Shown piece by piece: positions 1 through 8,679 of a DNA stretch of 64,000 bases (positions are counted from its first letter, which is position 1; each line of letters opens with the position of its first letter). This DNA comes from Sphingobium sp. HWE2-09 (GTDB lineage Bacteria > Pseudomonadota > Alphaproteobacteria > Sphingomonadales > Sphingomonadaceae): contig NZ_JAYKZX010000003.1 of NCBI RefSeq assembly GCF_035989265.1, positions 1,736,001 to 1,800,000 of the forward strand. Direction: 5' to 3'. Made by a program: the position numbers and the translations under genes. The notes below the pieces were generated by a model. The model was not told the DNA's origin and did no database searches. It saw only the letters and a program-made list of their open reading frames with translations.

Positions 1-495
1 GCGCATACGCTGGAAACGGTGGCGTCGATGGCCTTTGCCGAACTGATCGGCGTGGTGCGGCCGATCGACCATGCGCCGGTGATCCATCGCAAGCTCGACC
101 GGCGCGGCTATACGATCATCGTCAACGATCGGCCCGAAGACGGGATAGCGGGCAGCATCGTGCGCGCGGTCGAACATGTCATGCCGATCAATCGCATTCG
201 CGGCATATTGATCTGCCTGGCCGACATGCCCGATGTGCCGCAGACCCATTATAACCGCATCTGCCTGGCGGCGGAGGACATAAGATCGGTGGTCGCCTCG
301 ACCGACGGCTTCTCTTCCTCCCCGCCCGCCTTTATCGGGCGCAAGCATTTCCCCGAATTGCTGGCGCTCAAAGGCGATCAGGGCGCGCGGGCGCTGCTCA
401 GCCATGGCATCCAGATCGAAACGAGCGGCCGTGTCCTGCACGATATCGATACGCCGGAGGATCTGCCCGGCTGGCGGCCAGTGACGCCGCAGTAA
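1..495 (+). CDS. MobA/MocA-like nucleotidyltransferase, 3' part
   Basis: This is the C-terminal 164 residues of an NTP-transferase-fold protein whose start lies before the window; the frame is open from base 1. The visible part carries an acidic metal-site motif, LADMPDVP, of the kind used by MobA and MocA enzymes that attach CMP or GMP to molybdopterin. Further on it has a PPAFIGRKHFPEL segment and the closing DIDTPEDL motif, typical of the family. MocA would make molybdopterin cytosine dinucleotide for xanthine-dehydrogenase-type enzymes, but the N-terminal nucleotide loop that would separate MocA from other members is missing. It converges on the MFS gene with one base between the stops. 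Confidence 0.75.
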   Translation, partial: AHTLETVASMAFAELIGVVRPIDHAPVIHRKLDRRGYTIIVNDRPEDGIAGSIVRAVEHVMPINRIRGILICLADMPDVPQTHYNRICLAAEDIRSVVASTDGFSSSPPAFIGRKHFPELLALKGDQGARALLSHGIQIETSGRVLHDIDTPEDLPGWRPVTPQ

Positions 496-496
496 T

Positions 497-2167
497 TTAG
501 TTGGAGCGGGTGGGATCGGTCATCGGATCGCCCATTTCGCGCGGGTCGGGTGCGCGGCTGATCGGCAGCGATCCGGTCTGCCGTTCCAGCATCCGGTGGA
601 CGACCGGCGGGTTCGGGCCGCTATGCAGCGCGTGGATCGCCTGGCTGTTATCGACATCGGCGACGGTGCGGCGCTGGTTATGGCGGACATAGTCGAGCCA
701 GGTCGACACATGATAACGCTCGATCCACAGCGTCGGATCGCCCAGGTCGCGCATCAGCGACCAGCCATGAGCGCCGTCGCGCCGCCGGATGCGCCGCCGC
801 TCGCTCATCGCCGCCAGGAACGGGACGACCGACCCCGCGGGAATGCGATATTCGATGGTGACGACCACCGGGCCGCTGCGCGGTTCGACCTGGACGGCCG
901 TGTCGGGTTCGCGCCAGCTATTTTGCAGGTCGAGATTATCTTCGCCCACTTGCGGCAACCGCCGCAGCAGGCCCAGCATTGCGGCGGCGAACTGCGCGGC
1001 GGCGGAGGCGTAGAGCGCTTCGACCACGCCATGCTGCTCCGCGATCCAGCCGAACAGCCAGGCGCCGACCGCCATCCCGCCGAACGCCGTCATCTGATAG
1101 AGCGACACCGCCCGCGCCACGACCCAGCGCGGGGCGGACATCTGAACCGACACGTTGAAGGTCGCCAGCGCCGTGACCCAGCCCATGCCCGCCAGCATAT
1201 AGCCGAGCAAGGCGAGCGCGAGCCAGTTGCTGGCCCCCGTGATGGCCGTGCCGAGCGCCAGCACCAGCGCCGCTGAACGGACGATCGTTTCGACCGAAAA
1301 ACGCGCGCGCAGGTGGCGGGTCGACAGGGCGGCAAGCACCGCGCCGATACCGAACGCGCCGCTGGTCAGGCCGAAGGTCAAGGCACCACCGCCCAATATG
1401 TCGCGCGCGACCAGCGGCATCAGCGCCGACACCGCGCTGGCGCCCAGGCCAAAGGCGGCACCGCGCAGCAGCACCATCTGGATATTGGGCGACATGGCGA
1501 CGTAGCGGACCCCGGCCCGCATCGCGACGCCCAGCCTTTCGCGCGGCAGCAACTTGGGCGGCAGGTCGGGCCGCCAGCGGGCCAACACGGCCAGCAGCGC
1601 GATATAGCTGACGGCGTTGGTCAGGAACGCCGCCGCCGCGCCTGCGACCGCGACGATGACGCCGCCCAGCGCCGGGCCGACGCTGCGCGCCAGGTTGAAG
1701 CCCATGCTGTTCATCGCGACCGCGCTAGGCAGGATGGTGCGGGGCACCATGTCCCCCACCGACGCCTGCCACGCCGGGCCGTTGATCGCGGTGGCGCAAC
1801 CAATGAGAAAGGTGAAGCCGAGCAGCAGCCAAGGCGTCACCAGCCCCGCCCAGGCGGTGAGCGCCAGCGCGGTGGACACGATCAGCATCGCCGCCTGGCA
1901 CAGGATCATGACCTTGCGCCGGTCCAGATTGTCGGCGACCGCCCCGGCCCAGAGCGACAATAGCATGATCGGCAGCGTGGTGGCGGCCGGGACCAGCGCG
2001 ATCAACTGCGGCGAGGCGGACAGCGAGGTCATCATCCAGGCCGCGCCGACCGACTGGATCAGGCCGCCGAAGTTGGAGGCGAGGCTGGCGGTCCAGATGG
2101 CGCGGAAGATGGGGATGGACAGCGGCGAAGGCGGCTGTTGAGTTGAGGCTTGCGTCACGCTGTCCAT
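497..2167 (-). CDS. MFS transporter of the EntS/MFS_3 type with C-terminal extension
   Basis: The protein has 556 residues. The first ~410 form a 12-helix major facilitator similar to the EntS/MFS_3 exporters, with the loop motif GAVADNLDRRKVM near residue 76. The last ~130 residues are soluble and contain a stretch (roughly 430-520) with a WIERYHVSTWLDYVRH segment resembling the monooxygenase-like C-terminal domain found in some MFS_3 proteins. A role in efflux of small molecules is inferred; the substrate cannot be told. The ATG start is followed by a proline- and serine-rich leader before the first helix. It is transcribed away from the thiolase operon. Confidence 0.82.
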   Translation of the reverse strand: MDSVTQASTQQPPSPLSIPIFRAIWTASLASNFGGLIQSVGAAWMMTSLSASPQLIALVPAATTLPIMLLSLWAGAVADNLDRRKVMILCQAAMLIVSTALALTAWAGLVTPWLLLGFTFLIGCATAINGPAWQASVGDMVPRTILPSAVAMNSMGFNLARSVGPALGGVIVAVAGAAAAFLTNAVSYIALLAVLARWRPDLPPKLLPRERLGVAMRAGVRYVAMSPNIQMVLLRGAAFGLGASAVSALMPLVARDILGGGALTFGLTSGAFGIGAVLAALSTRHLRARFSVETIVRSAALVLALGTAITGASNWLALALLGYMLAGMGWVTALATFNVSVQMSAPRWVVARAVSLYQMTAFGGMAVGAWLFGWIAEQHGVVEALYASAAAQFAAAMLGLLRRLPQVGEDNLDLQNSWREPDTAVQVEPRSGPVVVTIEYRIPAGSVVPFLAAMSERRRIRRRDGAHGWSLMRDLGDPTLWIERYHVSTWLDYVRHNQRRTVADVDNSQAIHALHSGPNPPVVHRMLERQTGSLPISRAPDPREMGDPMTDPTRSN

Positions 2168-2491
2168 GCGAAGGGATATAAGGCGGTATAGCGACCACGC
2201 AACGCTTCTCCATGCGCCCTTACCGCAATGCGACGATACGATCGCCCCGCCACGCTGTTTCCGCCAGTGCCGCGATGCGCATGGCGATGAATATCATAGG
2301 GATTCGCATGATCGAGACGGGAAAATGCGACAGCGAGTTGGACAGTTGAAACGATATTTTCGTCTTGCCGCTACGGCATGCTGAGCCCTGTGTGCGCAGC
2401 ATAATAGACACTTGCACTTTACGTAAACGTAAATACATTTCACCCCAACATCCAGTGCGCCCGCAGGGCAGCCCGCGGAGAGGGAAAGACA
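2168..2491. other. Intergenic region between divergent MFS and thiolase genes
   Basis: This 324-base gap has no convincing gene. It is richer in A and T than its surroundings from about 2330 to 2450. It holds the putative promoter and operator of the downstream thiolase gene, and a purine-rich ribosome binding site (GAGAGGGAAAG) just before the thiolase ATG. Confidence 0.7.
2412..2439 (+). promoter_or_regulatory. Putative promoter with palindromic operator in its spacer
   Basis: A perfect palindrome, TTTACGT-AA-ACGTAAA (2418-2433), fills the whole 16-base spacer between a -35-like TTGCAC (2412-2417) and a -10-like TACATT (2434-2439). Spacer-centred dyads are typical of MerR-family control. 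The half-sites resemble palindromes described for LiuR-type MerR regulators of fatty-acid and branched-chain amino-acid breakdown, which fits the downstream thiolase and beta-oxidation genes. The regulator's identity is an inference, and a 16-base spacer is short for a classic MerR activator. Confidence 0.6.
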
Positions 2492-3700
2492 ATGGAAGCC
2501 TATATTTACGACGCCGTCAGGACGCCCCGTGGCCGGGGCAAGGCCGACGGGTCGCTGCATGACATCACCCCGATCCAGCTGGCGACGCAGGTGCTGGAAG
2601 CGGTCCGCGACCGCAGCGGGATCGACACGGCGGACGTGGACGATGTGATATTGGGCTGCGTCAGCCCGGTCGGCGAACAGGGCGCGGACATCGCCCGCGT
2701 GGCGGTGCTGAACGCCGATTATGCGCAAACCGTCCCGGGCGTGCAGATCAATCGCTTCTGCGCGTCGGGTCTGGAGGCGGTCAACATGGCCGCGGCCAAA
2801 GTCTATTCGGGCGAAGCGATGTTCGCGATCGGCGGCGGCGTCGAATTGATGAGCCGCGTGCCAATGGCGTCGGACGGCGGCGCCTGGGCAATGGACCCGG
2901 CGGTTGCATATAAAACCTATTTCGCGCCGCAGGGTATCGGCGCGGACGTGATCGCCACTAAGTTCGGCATCAGCCGCGACGATGTGGACGCCTATGCGGT
3001 GGAAAGCCAGCGCCGCGCCAAGGCGGCCTGGGACGAAGGGCGCTTCGCCAAGTCGATCGTGCCGGTCAAGGATGTGATCGGCCAGGTGGTGCTGGACCAT
3101 GACGAACATATGCGCCCCGAAGCGACGATGCAGTCGCTGGGTGCGCTCAAGCCCAGCTTTTTGGCGCTGGGTGAGGAGATGCCGGGTTTCGACACGGTGG
3201 CGCTGCTGCGTTACCCGGAACTGGAAAAGGTCAATCATGTCCACCATGCCGGCAACAGCAGCGGCATCGTCGATGGCGCGGCCGCCGTGCTGGTCGGCAA
3301 CAAGGATATGGGCGACAAATACGGCCTGAAACCCCGGGCGCGCATCCGCGCGATGGCGTCGATCGGGTCGGAGCCGCTGATCATGCTGACCGGGCCGGAG
3401 TTCGTCGCGGGCAAGCTGTTGAGCCGCGCGGGCATGACCACGGCCGACATCGATCTGTGGGAATTGAACGAGGCGTTCGCGTCGGTCGTGCTGCGCTACA
3501 TGCAGGCTATGAAGCTGGACCATGACAAGATCAATGTGAACGGCGGCGCGATCGCCATGGGCCATCCGTTGGGCGCGACCGGGGCGATGGTGCTGGGCAC
3601 GGCGCTGGATGAACTGGAACGGTCCGGCAAGGGCACCGCGCTCATCAATCTGTGCGTGGGCGCGGGCATGGGCACCGGGATCATCATCGAGCGTATCTAA
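2492..3700 (+). CDS. fadA: Acetyl-CoA C-acyltransferase (thiolase)
   Basis: At 402 residues this is full length for a degradative or biosynthetic thiolase. The nucleophilic cysteine is C90 in [11 protein letters not shown]. The second catalytic block, [15 protein letters not shown] (around residue 350-365), and the C-terminal [12 protein letters not shown] with the acid/base cysteine are both present. It cleaves 3-ketoacyl-CoA to acetyl-CoA and a shortened acyl-CoA. Only a repeat palindrome separates it from the multifunctional beta-oxidation enzyme on the same strand, so the two probably form one operon as FadA and FadB-like partners. The ATG is preceded by a good purine-rich ribosome site. 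Chain-length preference cannot be read from sequence. Confidence 0.93.
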   Translation: MEAYIYDAVRTPRGRGKADGSLHDITPIQLATQVLEAVRDRSGIDTADVDDVILGCVSPVGEQGADIARVAVLNADYAQTVPGVQINRFCASGLEAVNMAAAKVYSGEAMFAIGGGVELMSRVPMASDGGAWAMDPAVAYKTYFAPQGIGADVIATKFGISRDDVDAYAVESQRRAKAAWDEGRFAKSIVPVKDVIGQVVLDHDEHMRPEATMQSLGALKPSFLALGEEMPGFDTVALLRYPELEKVNHVHHAGNSSGIVDGAAAVLVGNKDMGDKYGLKPRARIRAMASIGSEPLIMLTGPEFVAGKLLSRAGMTTADIDLWELNEAFASVVLRYMQAMKLDHDKINVNGGAIAMGHPLGATGAMVLGTALDELERSGKGTALINLCVGAGMGTGIIIERI

Positions 3701-3710
3701 CTTCCATTTC

Positions 3711-3786
3711 CCGTTCGGGCTGAGCCTGTCGAAGCCCCTTCCTTCTTCAAAGAAGAGAAGCCCTTCGACAGGCTCAGGGCGAACGG
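3711..3786. repeat. Palindromic repeat, family D (CTGAGCCTGTCGAAG)
   Basis: Two inverted arms carrying CTGAGCCTGTCGAAG lie at about 3711-3737 and 3760-3786 around a 22-base centre. Internal GGC/CCC differences keep the arms from pairing perfectly. The element sits between the thiolase and fadB-like genes, so it would be transcribed as a hairpin within the operon. It resembles the short palindromes widespread in sphingomonad intergenic regions. Confidence 0.8.
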
Positions 3787-3804
3787 AGAGTAAAGGTCAA
3801 ACTC

Positions 3805-5979
3805 ATGAAGACCATCAACTTCGACATCGATGCAGACGGCATCGCCACCCTGACGATCGACGTGCCGGACCAGTCGATGAACGTCATCGGCCCCGATTTC
3901 CTGGCCGATCTGGACGCCGCCATCACCCGGATCGCGTCCGAGGCGGCGATCAAGGGCGCGGTGATCGCGTCGGGCAAGGACAGCGGCTTCATGGCGGGCA
4001 TGGACCTGAAATATTTCGGGTCGATGCTGGCGACGGGCGATGGCGAGCGCCCTGCCCCCGCTGCGATCTTCGACAAGGTCTTCCTGCTCAACCAGCTGTT
4101 CCGCCGTCTGGAGACGAGCGGCAAGCCGGTCGCCTGCGCGATCGAGGGCACCTGCGTGGGCGGCGGTTTCGAACTGGCGCTGGCTTGCCATCGCCGCTTC
4201 GTGGGGGATAGTCCCAAGACGCAGCTGGGCCTGCCCGAAATCCTGATCGGCCTGTTCCCCGGCGGCGGCGGATCGCAGCGCCTGCCCCGCATCATGGGCG
4301 TGCAGGCGGCGCTGATGTATATGCTCCAGGGGAAGCTGTTCCGCCCGGCCGAAGCCGCGATGCTCAAGGTCGTGGACGGCGTGGTGCCGCAGGGCACGGC
4401 GGTTGAGGCCGCGCGTGCATGGGTGAAGGCCAATCCCAATGCCAATAGCCAGCCATGGGACGTCAAGGGCTATAAGGTGCCGGGCGGCGCGGGCGGGTTC
4501 AATCCGGCTTTCGTCCAGACGATGGCGGGCGCCTTGCCGATGACGCTGAAGCAGACGCAGCGCAATATGAACGCGCCCATCGCTTTGCTGTCGGCCGTCT
4601 ATGAAGGCATCACCCTGCCGATGGACCGGGCGATCCGGATAGAGAGCAAATATTTCGCCAAGGTCGCCGCCGACCCGCAGGCGTCCAACATGATCCGTAC
4701 CCTGTTCGTCAACAAGCAGGCCGCCGAACGCGGCGCGCGGCGTCCGAAGGATCAGCCCAAGGCGAAGACGACTAAGCTGGCCATGCTGGGCGCAGGTATG
4801 ATGGGCGCGGGCATCGCCACCGTCGCCGCGCAGGCGGGGATCGAGGTCGTGCTGTTCGACCGCGACCTGGCCTATGCGCAAAAGGGCAAGGCGCATGTCG
4901 AGGCAGTCCTCACCAAGCGGCTGGGCAAGGGCATGTCGCCGGAGAAGCTGGCGGAAACGCTGGCGCGTGTCACGCCGACTACGGACTATGCCGACCTGGC
5001 GGGCGCGGACTTCGTGATCGAGGCGGTGTTCGAGGATGTGAGCATCAAGGCGGAAGTCACGAAAAAGGTTGAGGACGTGCTGGGCGCGGACACCATCTTC
5101 GGGTCCAACACCTCCACCCTGCCCATCACCAAGCTGGCGCAGGCCTGGACGAAGCCGGAGAATTTCATCGGCGTCCATTTCTTTTCGCCCGTCGAAAAGA
5201 TGCCGCTGGTGGAGATCATCCTGGGTGAGAAGACCGGCCCCGCCGCCATTGCCAAGGCTCTGGATTTCGTGGCCCAGATCAAGAAGACGCCGATCGTCGT
5301 GCATGACAGCCGCGGCTTCTACACCTCGCGCAGTTTCGGCACCTATGTGCAGGAAGGCGCTGAACTGGTCGGCGAAGGCGTCAATCCCGCGCTCATCGAA
5401 AATGCCGGCAAGCAGCTGGGCATGCCCACCGGCCCGCTGGCCGTCAGCGACGAAGTGTCGATCGAACTGGGCTGGAAGATTATGACGGCGGCCAAGAAGG
5501 AACTGGGCGACGCCTATGTGCCTCAAGGGTCGGATGACATCATGGTCAGGATGGTCGAGGCGGATCGGCTGGGCCGGAAGAATGGCAAGGGCTGGTACGA
5601 CTATCCCGAAGGCGGCAAGAAGCATCTGTGGCCGGGCCTGGGCGAGATGTTTCCGCGTACGGAGGAACAGCCGGATGTCGAGGCAGTCAAGGAGCGGCTC
5701 CTCTATCGCCAGTTGATCGAATGCGCCCGCTGTTTCGAGGAAGGCGTGCTGGAAATGCCGGAAGATGGCGATATCGGCGCAATCTTTGGCTGGGGCTTTG
5801 CGCCTTATACCGGCGGGCCGTTCAGCCATATGGACACGGTCGGCATCGGCAATGTCGTGGCGACGCTGGATCGGCTGGCGGCGGCGCATGGTCCGCGCTT
5901 TGCGCCGACGGCGCAGCTGCGGGACATGGCGGCGAGCGGCGCGACGTTCTATCGGCCCGCGATCGCGCAGGCGGCATGA
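3805..5979 (+). CDS. fadB: Multifunctional beta-oxidation enzyme (enoyl-CoA hydratase / 3-hydroxyacyl-CoA dehydrogenase)
   Basis: The 724-residue protein has the usual FadB/FadJ order. An N-terminal crotonase domain (about 1-190) carries the oxyanion and active-site segments FMAGMDLKYFG and GTCVGGGFELALACH. A Rossmann NAD domain starts with LGAGMMGAGIAT at about residue 329. The C-terminal 3-hydroxyacyl-CoA dehydrogenase domains carry HFFSPVEKMPLVEI. It hydrates enoyl-CoA and oxidises the product to the 3-ketoacyl-CoA that the upstream thiolase cleaves. A FadJ assignment is equally possible from sequence alone. The ATG start is preceded by a GGAGAGTAAAGG ribosome site. Confidence 0.93.
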   Translation: MKTINFDIDADGIATLTIDVPDQSMNVIGPDFLADLDAAITRIASEAAIKGAVIASGKDSGFMAGMDLKYFGSMLATGDGERPAPAAIFDKVFLLNQLFRRLETSGKPVACAIEGTCVGGGFELALACHRRFVGDSPKTQLGLPEILIGLFPGGGGSQRLPRIMGVQAALMYMLQGKLFRPAEAAMLKVVDGVVPQGTAVEAARAWVKANPNANSQPWDVKGYKVPGGAGGFNPAFVQTMAGALPMTLKQTQRNMNAPIALLSAVYEGITLPMDRAIRIESKYFAKVAADPQASNMIRTLFVNKQAAERGARRPKDQPKAKTTKLAMLGAGMMGAGIATVAAQAGIEVVLFDRDLAYAQKGKAHVEAVLTKRLGKGMSPEKLAETLARVTPTTDYADLAGADFVIEAVFEDVSIKAEVTKKVEDVLGADTIFGSNTSTLPITKLAQAWTKPENFIGVHFFSPVEKMPLVEIILGEKTGPAAIAKALDFVAQIKKTPIVVHDSRGFYTSRSFGTYVQEGAELVGEGVNPALIENAGKQLGMPTGPLAVSDEVSIELGWKIMTAAKKELGDAYVPQGSDDIMVRMVEADRLGRKNGKGWYDYPEGGKKHLWPGLGEMFPRTEEQPDVEAVKERLLYRQLIECARCFEEGVLEMPEDGDIGAIFGWGFAPYTGGPFSHMDTVGIGNVVATLDRLAAAHGPRFAPTAQLRDMAASGATFYRPAIAQAA

Positions 5980-6032
5980 CACCCCTGTAAATGTTCGACA
6001 CTCTCGGATAGAGCGGAGCGAACATTATACCG

Positions 6033-6099
6033 TGTGTTCCCGCGAAGGCGGGAACCCAGTTCTGTCGCCGGACTGGGTTCCCGCCTTCGCGGGAACACA
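6033..6099. repeat. Palindromic repeat, family A (TTCCCGCGAAGGCGGGAA)
   Basis: Two perfect 28-base inverted arms (6033-6060 and 6072-6099) surround an 11-base loop. The arm core is TTCCCGCGAAGGCGGGAA followed by CCCAGT, so each arm can also fold on itself. It ends about 20 bases before galE. The same core returns at 16191-16217 and 43444-43470. Confidence 0.88.
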
Positions 6100-6119
6100 T
6101 ATGTTACTGGGGTAAGAGC

Positions 6120-7118
6120 ATGAGCGACAAACCAACGGTCCTGGTCACGGGCGGCGCGGGCTATATCGGCAGTCATGCTGTGCTGGCGCTGAAGGACGCG
6201 GACTATGGCGTGGTGGTGATCGATAATCTGGTCACCGGATTCGATTGGGCCGTGCCGCAGGACGTGACGTTGGTGCGCGGCGACATTGCCGACCAGCCGC
6301 TGGTGGAAGCGACGCTGCGCGCGCATGATATCAAGGCGATCATGCATTTTGCGGGGTCGGTCGTCGTACCGGAATCCGTCGAAAACCCGCTCAAATATTA
6401 TCATAACAACAGCGCCAAGACCCGCGATCTGATCGAAAGCGCGGTGCGGGTGGGCGTACCGCATTTCATCTTTTCCTCCACCGCCGCGACCTATGGCACG
6501 CCGGAGGTGGAGACGGTGCGGGAGGATACGCCGCAGCGGCCGATCAATCCCTATGGCATGTCCAAGCTGATGACCGAATATATGCTGCGCGACGTCGCGG
6601 CGGCGCACCCCATGAACTTCTGCGCGCTGCGCTATTTCAATGTGGCGGGGGCGGACCCGGAGGGGCGGACAGGCCAGTCCACGGCGGGCGCGACGCATCT
6701 GATCAAGGTGGCAGTCGAGGCCGCGCTGGGCAAGCGGGAGAGCGTCGCCGTGTTCGGGACCGATTTCGATACGGCGGACGGCACCGGGGTGCGCGACTAT
6801 ATCCATGTGACCGACCTGGCCGCCGCGCATCTGCTGGCGTTGGAGGCGCTGATGGCGGAGCCGGAGCGCAACCATCTGCTCAATTGCGGCTATGGCCGGG
6901 GCTTTTCCGTGCTGGAGGTGCTGGATGCGGTTGACCGCGCGACCAACAATCCGATCAAGCGGGTCATGGCGCCGCGCCGGGCGGGCGATCCGGGCCAGCT
7001 GATTTCCGACAATCAGGCGATATTGGCGACCTTCCCCTGGGAACCGCGCCATGCCGACCTGGACCAGATCGTCACCCATGCGCTGGCATGGGAGCGCAAG
7101 CTGGGCGAGCGCGGATGA
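6120..7118 (+). CDS. galE: UDP-glucose 4-epimerase
   Basis: This 332-residue extended short-chain dehydrogenase interconverts UDP-glucose and UDP-galactose. The NAD-binding glycine motif GGAGYIGSH is at residues 11-19. The catalytic SSTAATYG serine/threonine region and the YGMSK tyrosine-lysine pair (INPYGMSKLMTEYM) follow at their usual spacing, and the GalE-typical LRYFNVAGADP segment is present. It supplies UDP-galactose for surface polysaccharide. The ATG lies just after a family A repeat. Its stop overlaps the start of the next gene (ATGA), so the two are translationally coupled. Confidence 0.93.
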   Translation: MSDKPTVLVTGGAGYIGSHAVLALKDADYGVVVIDNLVTGFDWAVPQDVTLVRGDIADQPLVEATLRAHDIKAIMHFAGSVVVPESVENPLKYYHNNSAKTRDLIESAVRVGVPHFIFSSTAATYGTPEVETVREDTPQRPINPYGMSKLMTEYMLRDVAAAHPMNFCALRYFNVAGADPEGRTGQSTAGATHLIKVAVEAALGKRESVAVFGTDFDTADGTGVRDYIHVTDLAAAHLLALEALMAEPERNHLLNCGYGRGFSVLEVLDAVDRATNNPIKRVMAPRRAGDPGQLISDNQAILATFPWEPRHADLDQIVTHALAWERKLGERG

Positions 7119-7591
7119 GCGAGGCCAGCGCCCGCGCCTTCCTGGCGGAACGCGCGCCCGATGTGACGATCATCGACCAGGGCGTGAGTACCGCGACCGT
7201 GGTCGAGGCCGCCGCCGCGCTGGGCGTGGAACCGGCGCGGATCGCCAAAACATTGTCGCTACGTGTCGGCGAGCGGATCGTGCTGGTCTGCACGCGTGGC
7301 GACGCCCGGCTCAACAATGGCAAGGCGAAGGCGGCGCTGGGGGCCAAGCCGCGCATGTTGAACGGCGATGAGGTGGAGGCCATTACCGGGCATCCGGTCG
7401 GCGGCGTCTGCCCGTTCGGCCTGGCGTCCGCCCTGCCCGTCTATTGCGACGTCTCGCTCAAGGCTTTCCCCACCGTCTTTCCGGCGGCGGGATCGCGTAC
7501 GACTTCGGTCGAACTGACGCCAGACCGGCTCGCGGCCTTGACCGGGGCGGAATGGGTAGACATCTGCACGCTTCCAGACGCTGCGGAGTAA
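7115..7591 (+). CDS. YbaK/ProX-type aminoacyl-tRNA deacylase
   Basis: The 158-residue YbaK-fold protein probably removes mischarged amino acids from tRNA, as ProX or YbaK do. Typical features are KTLSLRVGERIVLVCTRGDARL in two blocks, the invariant lysine in the first, and the GHPVGGVCPFGLA loop that shapes the substrate pocket. I place the start at 7115, where the ATG overlaps the galE stop as ATGA. An in-frame ATG at 7088 would add nine residues that overlap galE and look non-native. Five bases separate it from pgl, suggesting a galE-ybaK-pgl operon. Which amino acid it edits is not clear. Confidence 0.86.
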   Translation: MSEASARAFLAERAPDVTIIDQGVSTATVVEAAAALGVEPARIAKTLSLRVGERIVLVCTRGDARLNNGKAKAALGAKPRMLNGDEVEAITGHPVGGVCPFGLASALPVYCDVSLKAFPTVFPAAGSRTTSVELTPDRLAALTGAEWVDICTLPDAAE

Positions 7592-7596
7592 GCGCC

Positions 7597-8289
7597 ATGC
7601 CGACCGAACATCTTTTCGCCACCGGAGCGCAGGCCGCCGCCGATCTGGCTGCACGCATCGCAGCGATCCTGTCCGACGCCATTGTGGCGCGCGGGATCGC
7701 CAGCATCGCTGTGTCGGGCGGGCGTTCGCCCCGGCCGGTGTTGGAAGCGCTCAGCGCCGCCGACCTCGACTGGTCGAAGGTCGTTGTGACGTTGGTGGAC
7801 GAACGCTGGGTCGCGCCGGACAGCGACGACAGCAATGAGAAGCTGGTGCGCGATACGCTGCTTCGGGGCGCGGCGGCGCGGGCGCGGTTCGTGGCGATGA
7901 AGACCGATGCCGCGGACGCCTATGCCGGGCAGCCGGGTGTCGAAGCGGCCTTTGCCGACCTGCCTTGGCCGCTGGATATCGTGCTGCTGGGCATGGGGGA
8001 TGATGGGCATACCGCATCGCTCTTCCCGCAAGGCGCGGAACTGGCGGAAGGTTTGGCGAGCGAGGCGCTGACTATTGCGGCAACCCCGCCGGTCGCGCCG
8101 CACCAGCGTATGTCCTTGACCGCCCACGGAATTTTACAAAGCCGCCATATCTTCCTGCAGATTAGCGGCGCGGGTAAGAAGGCGGTTTATGATCGCGCGC
8201 TGGCGGGTGGTCCGGTCGAAGACCTGCCGATCCGCTTGGCGTTGTTGCAGGACGTCGTGCCGATCAATGTGTGGATCGCGGAAGCATAA
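7597..8289 (+). CDS. pgl: 6-phosphogluconolactonase
   Basis: The 230-residue protein hydrolyses 6-phosphogluconolactone to 6-phosphogluconate, the step between Zwf and Edd. Family signatures are SGGRSPRPVLEAL near residue 45, the VTLVDERWVAPDSDDSN block near 65-80, and LGMGDDGHTASLFPQG near 130. The ATG at 7597 matches the family N-terminus (a short lead into a helix), whereas the frame is open further upstream inside the previous gene. The gene is 4.6 kb away from zwf and edd rather than in their operon. Confidence 0.92.
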   Translation: MPTEHLFATGAQAAADLAARIAAILSDAIVARGIASIAVSGGRSPRPVLEALSAADLDWSKVVVTLVDERWVAPDSDDSNEKLVRDTLLRGAAARARFVAMKTDAADAYAGQPGVEAAFADLPWPLDIVLLGMGDDGHTASLFPQGAELAEGLASEALTIAATPPVAPHQRMSLTAHGILQSRHIFLQISGAGKKAVYDRALAGGPVEDLPIRLALLQDVVPINVWIAEA

Positions 8290-8313
8290 ATCCTCCCCTT
8301 TGCAGGGGCAGAT

Positions 8314-8577
8314 TCAATCCCGCACCTCATGTTTTGAGATCAGATAGCGCCAGACGCCGACGGCGTTGATCACCAGCAGGGCGACATTCTGCCAGCCTAT
8401 GCCTTCGCTATCTTCGCTGAGGAAGCCCCAGCCGACGAGCGCGATCGACGAGGTGACGAACAGGACGAATGCCCAACCGGTTATACGACGGCCAAGATTG
8501 AGCGATACGACCAACGCCGCGATCGTCGCTGCCCCTGCTCCATAATATTGCAAAGCGGTGATCAGCGTCATGTCCAT
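8314..8577 (-). CDS. Small three-helix membrane protein of unknown function
   Basis: The 87-residue product has three predicted membrane segments, at about residues 10-28, 33-52 and 60-79, ending in a charged SKHEVRD tail. Size and helix layout resemble small PQ-loop-like or CBU_0592-type membrane proteins, but I cannot assign a family with certainty. It lies alone between pgl, on which it converges, and an aminotransferase transcribed away from it. Confidence 0.72.
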   Translation of the reverse strand: MDMTLITALQYYGAGAATIAALVVSLNLGRRITGWAFVLFVTSSIALVGWGFLSEDSEGIGWQNVALLVINAVGVWRYLISKHEVRD

Positions 8578-8679
8578 TACGGCCTAACGTCCCGGCCATC
8601 GCCATGGTTGCTGGTCGGCCTGCCCAACCACCCCGCCGATCCTGTTTCCTTTCCGCCGCAATCGCTCTAGGCCGCTCCT

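Noticed and set aside
3697..5982. A 761-codon open frame antisense to the fadB-like gene
   Set aside because: It mirrors the third-position GC of the real gene, is arginine- and histidine-rich and has no family features.
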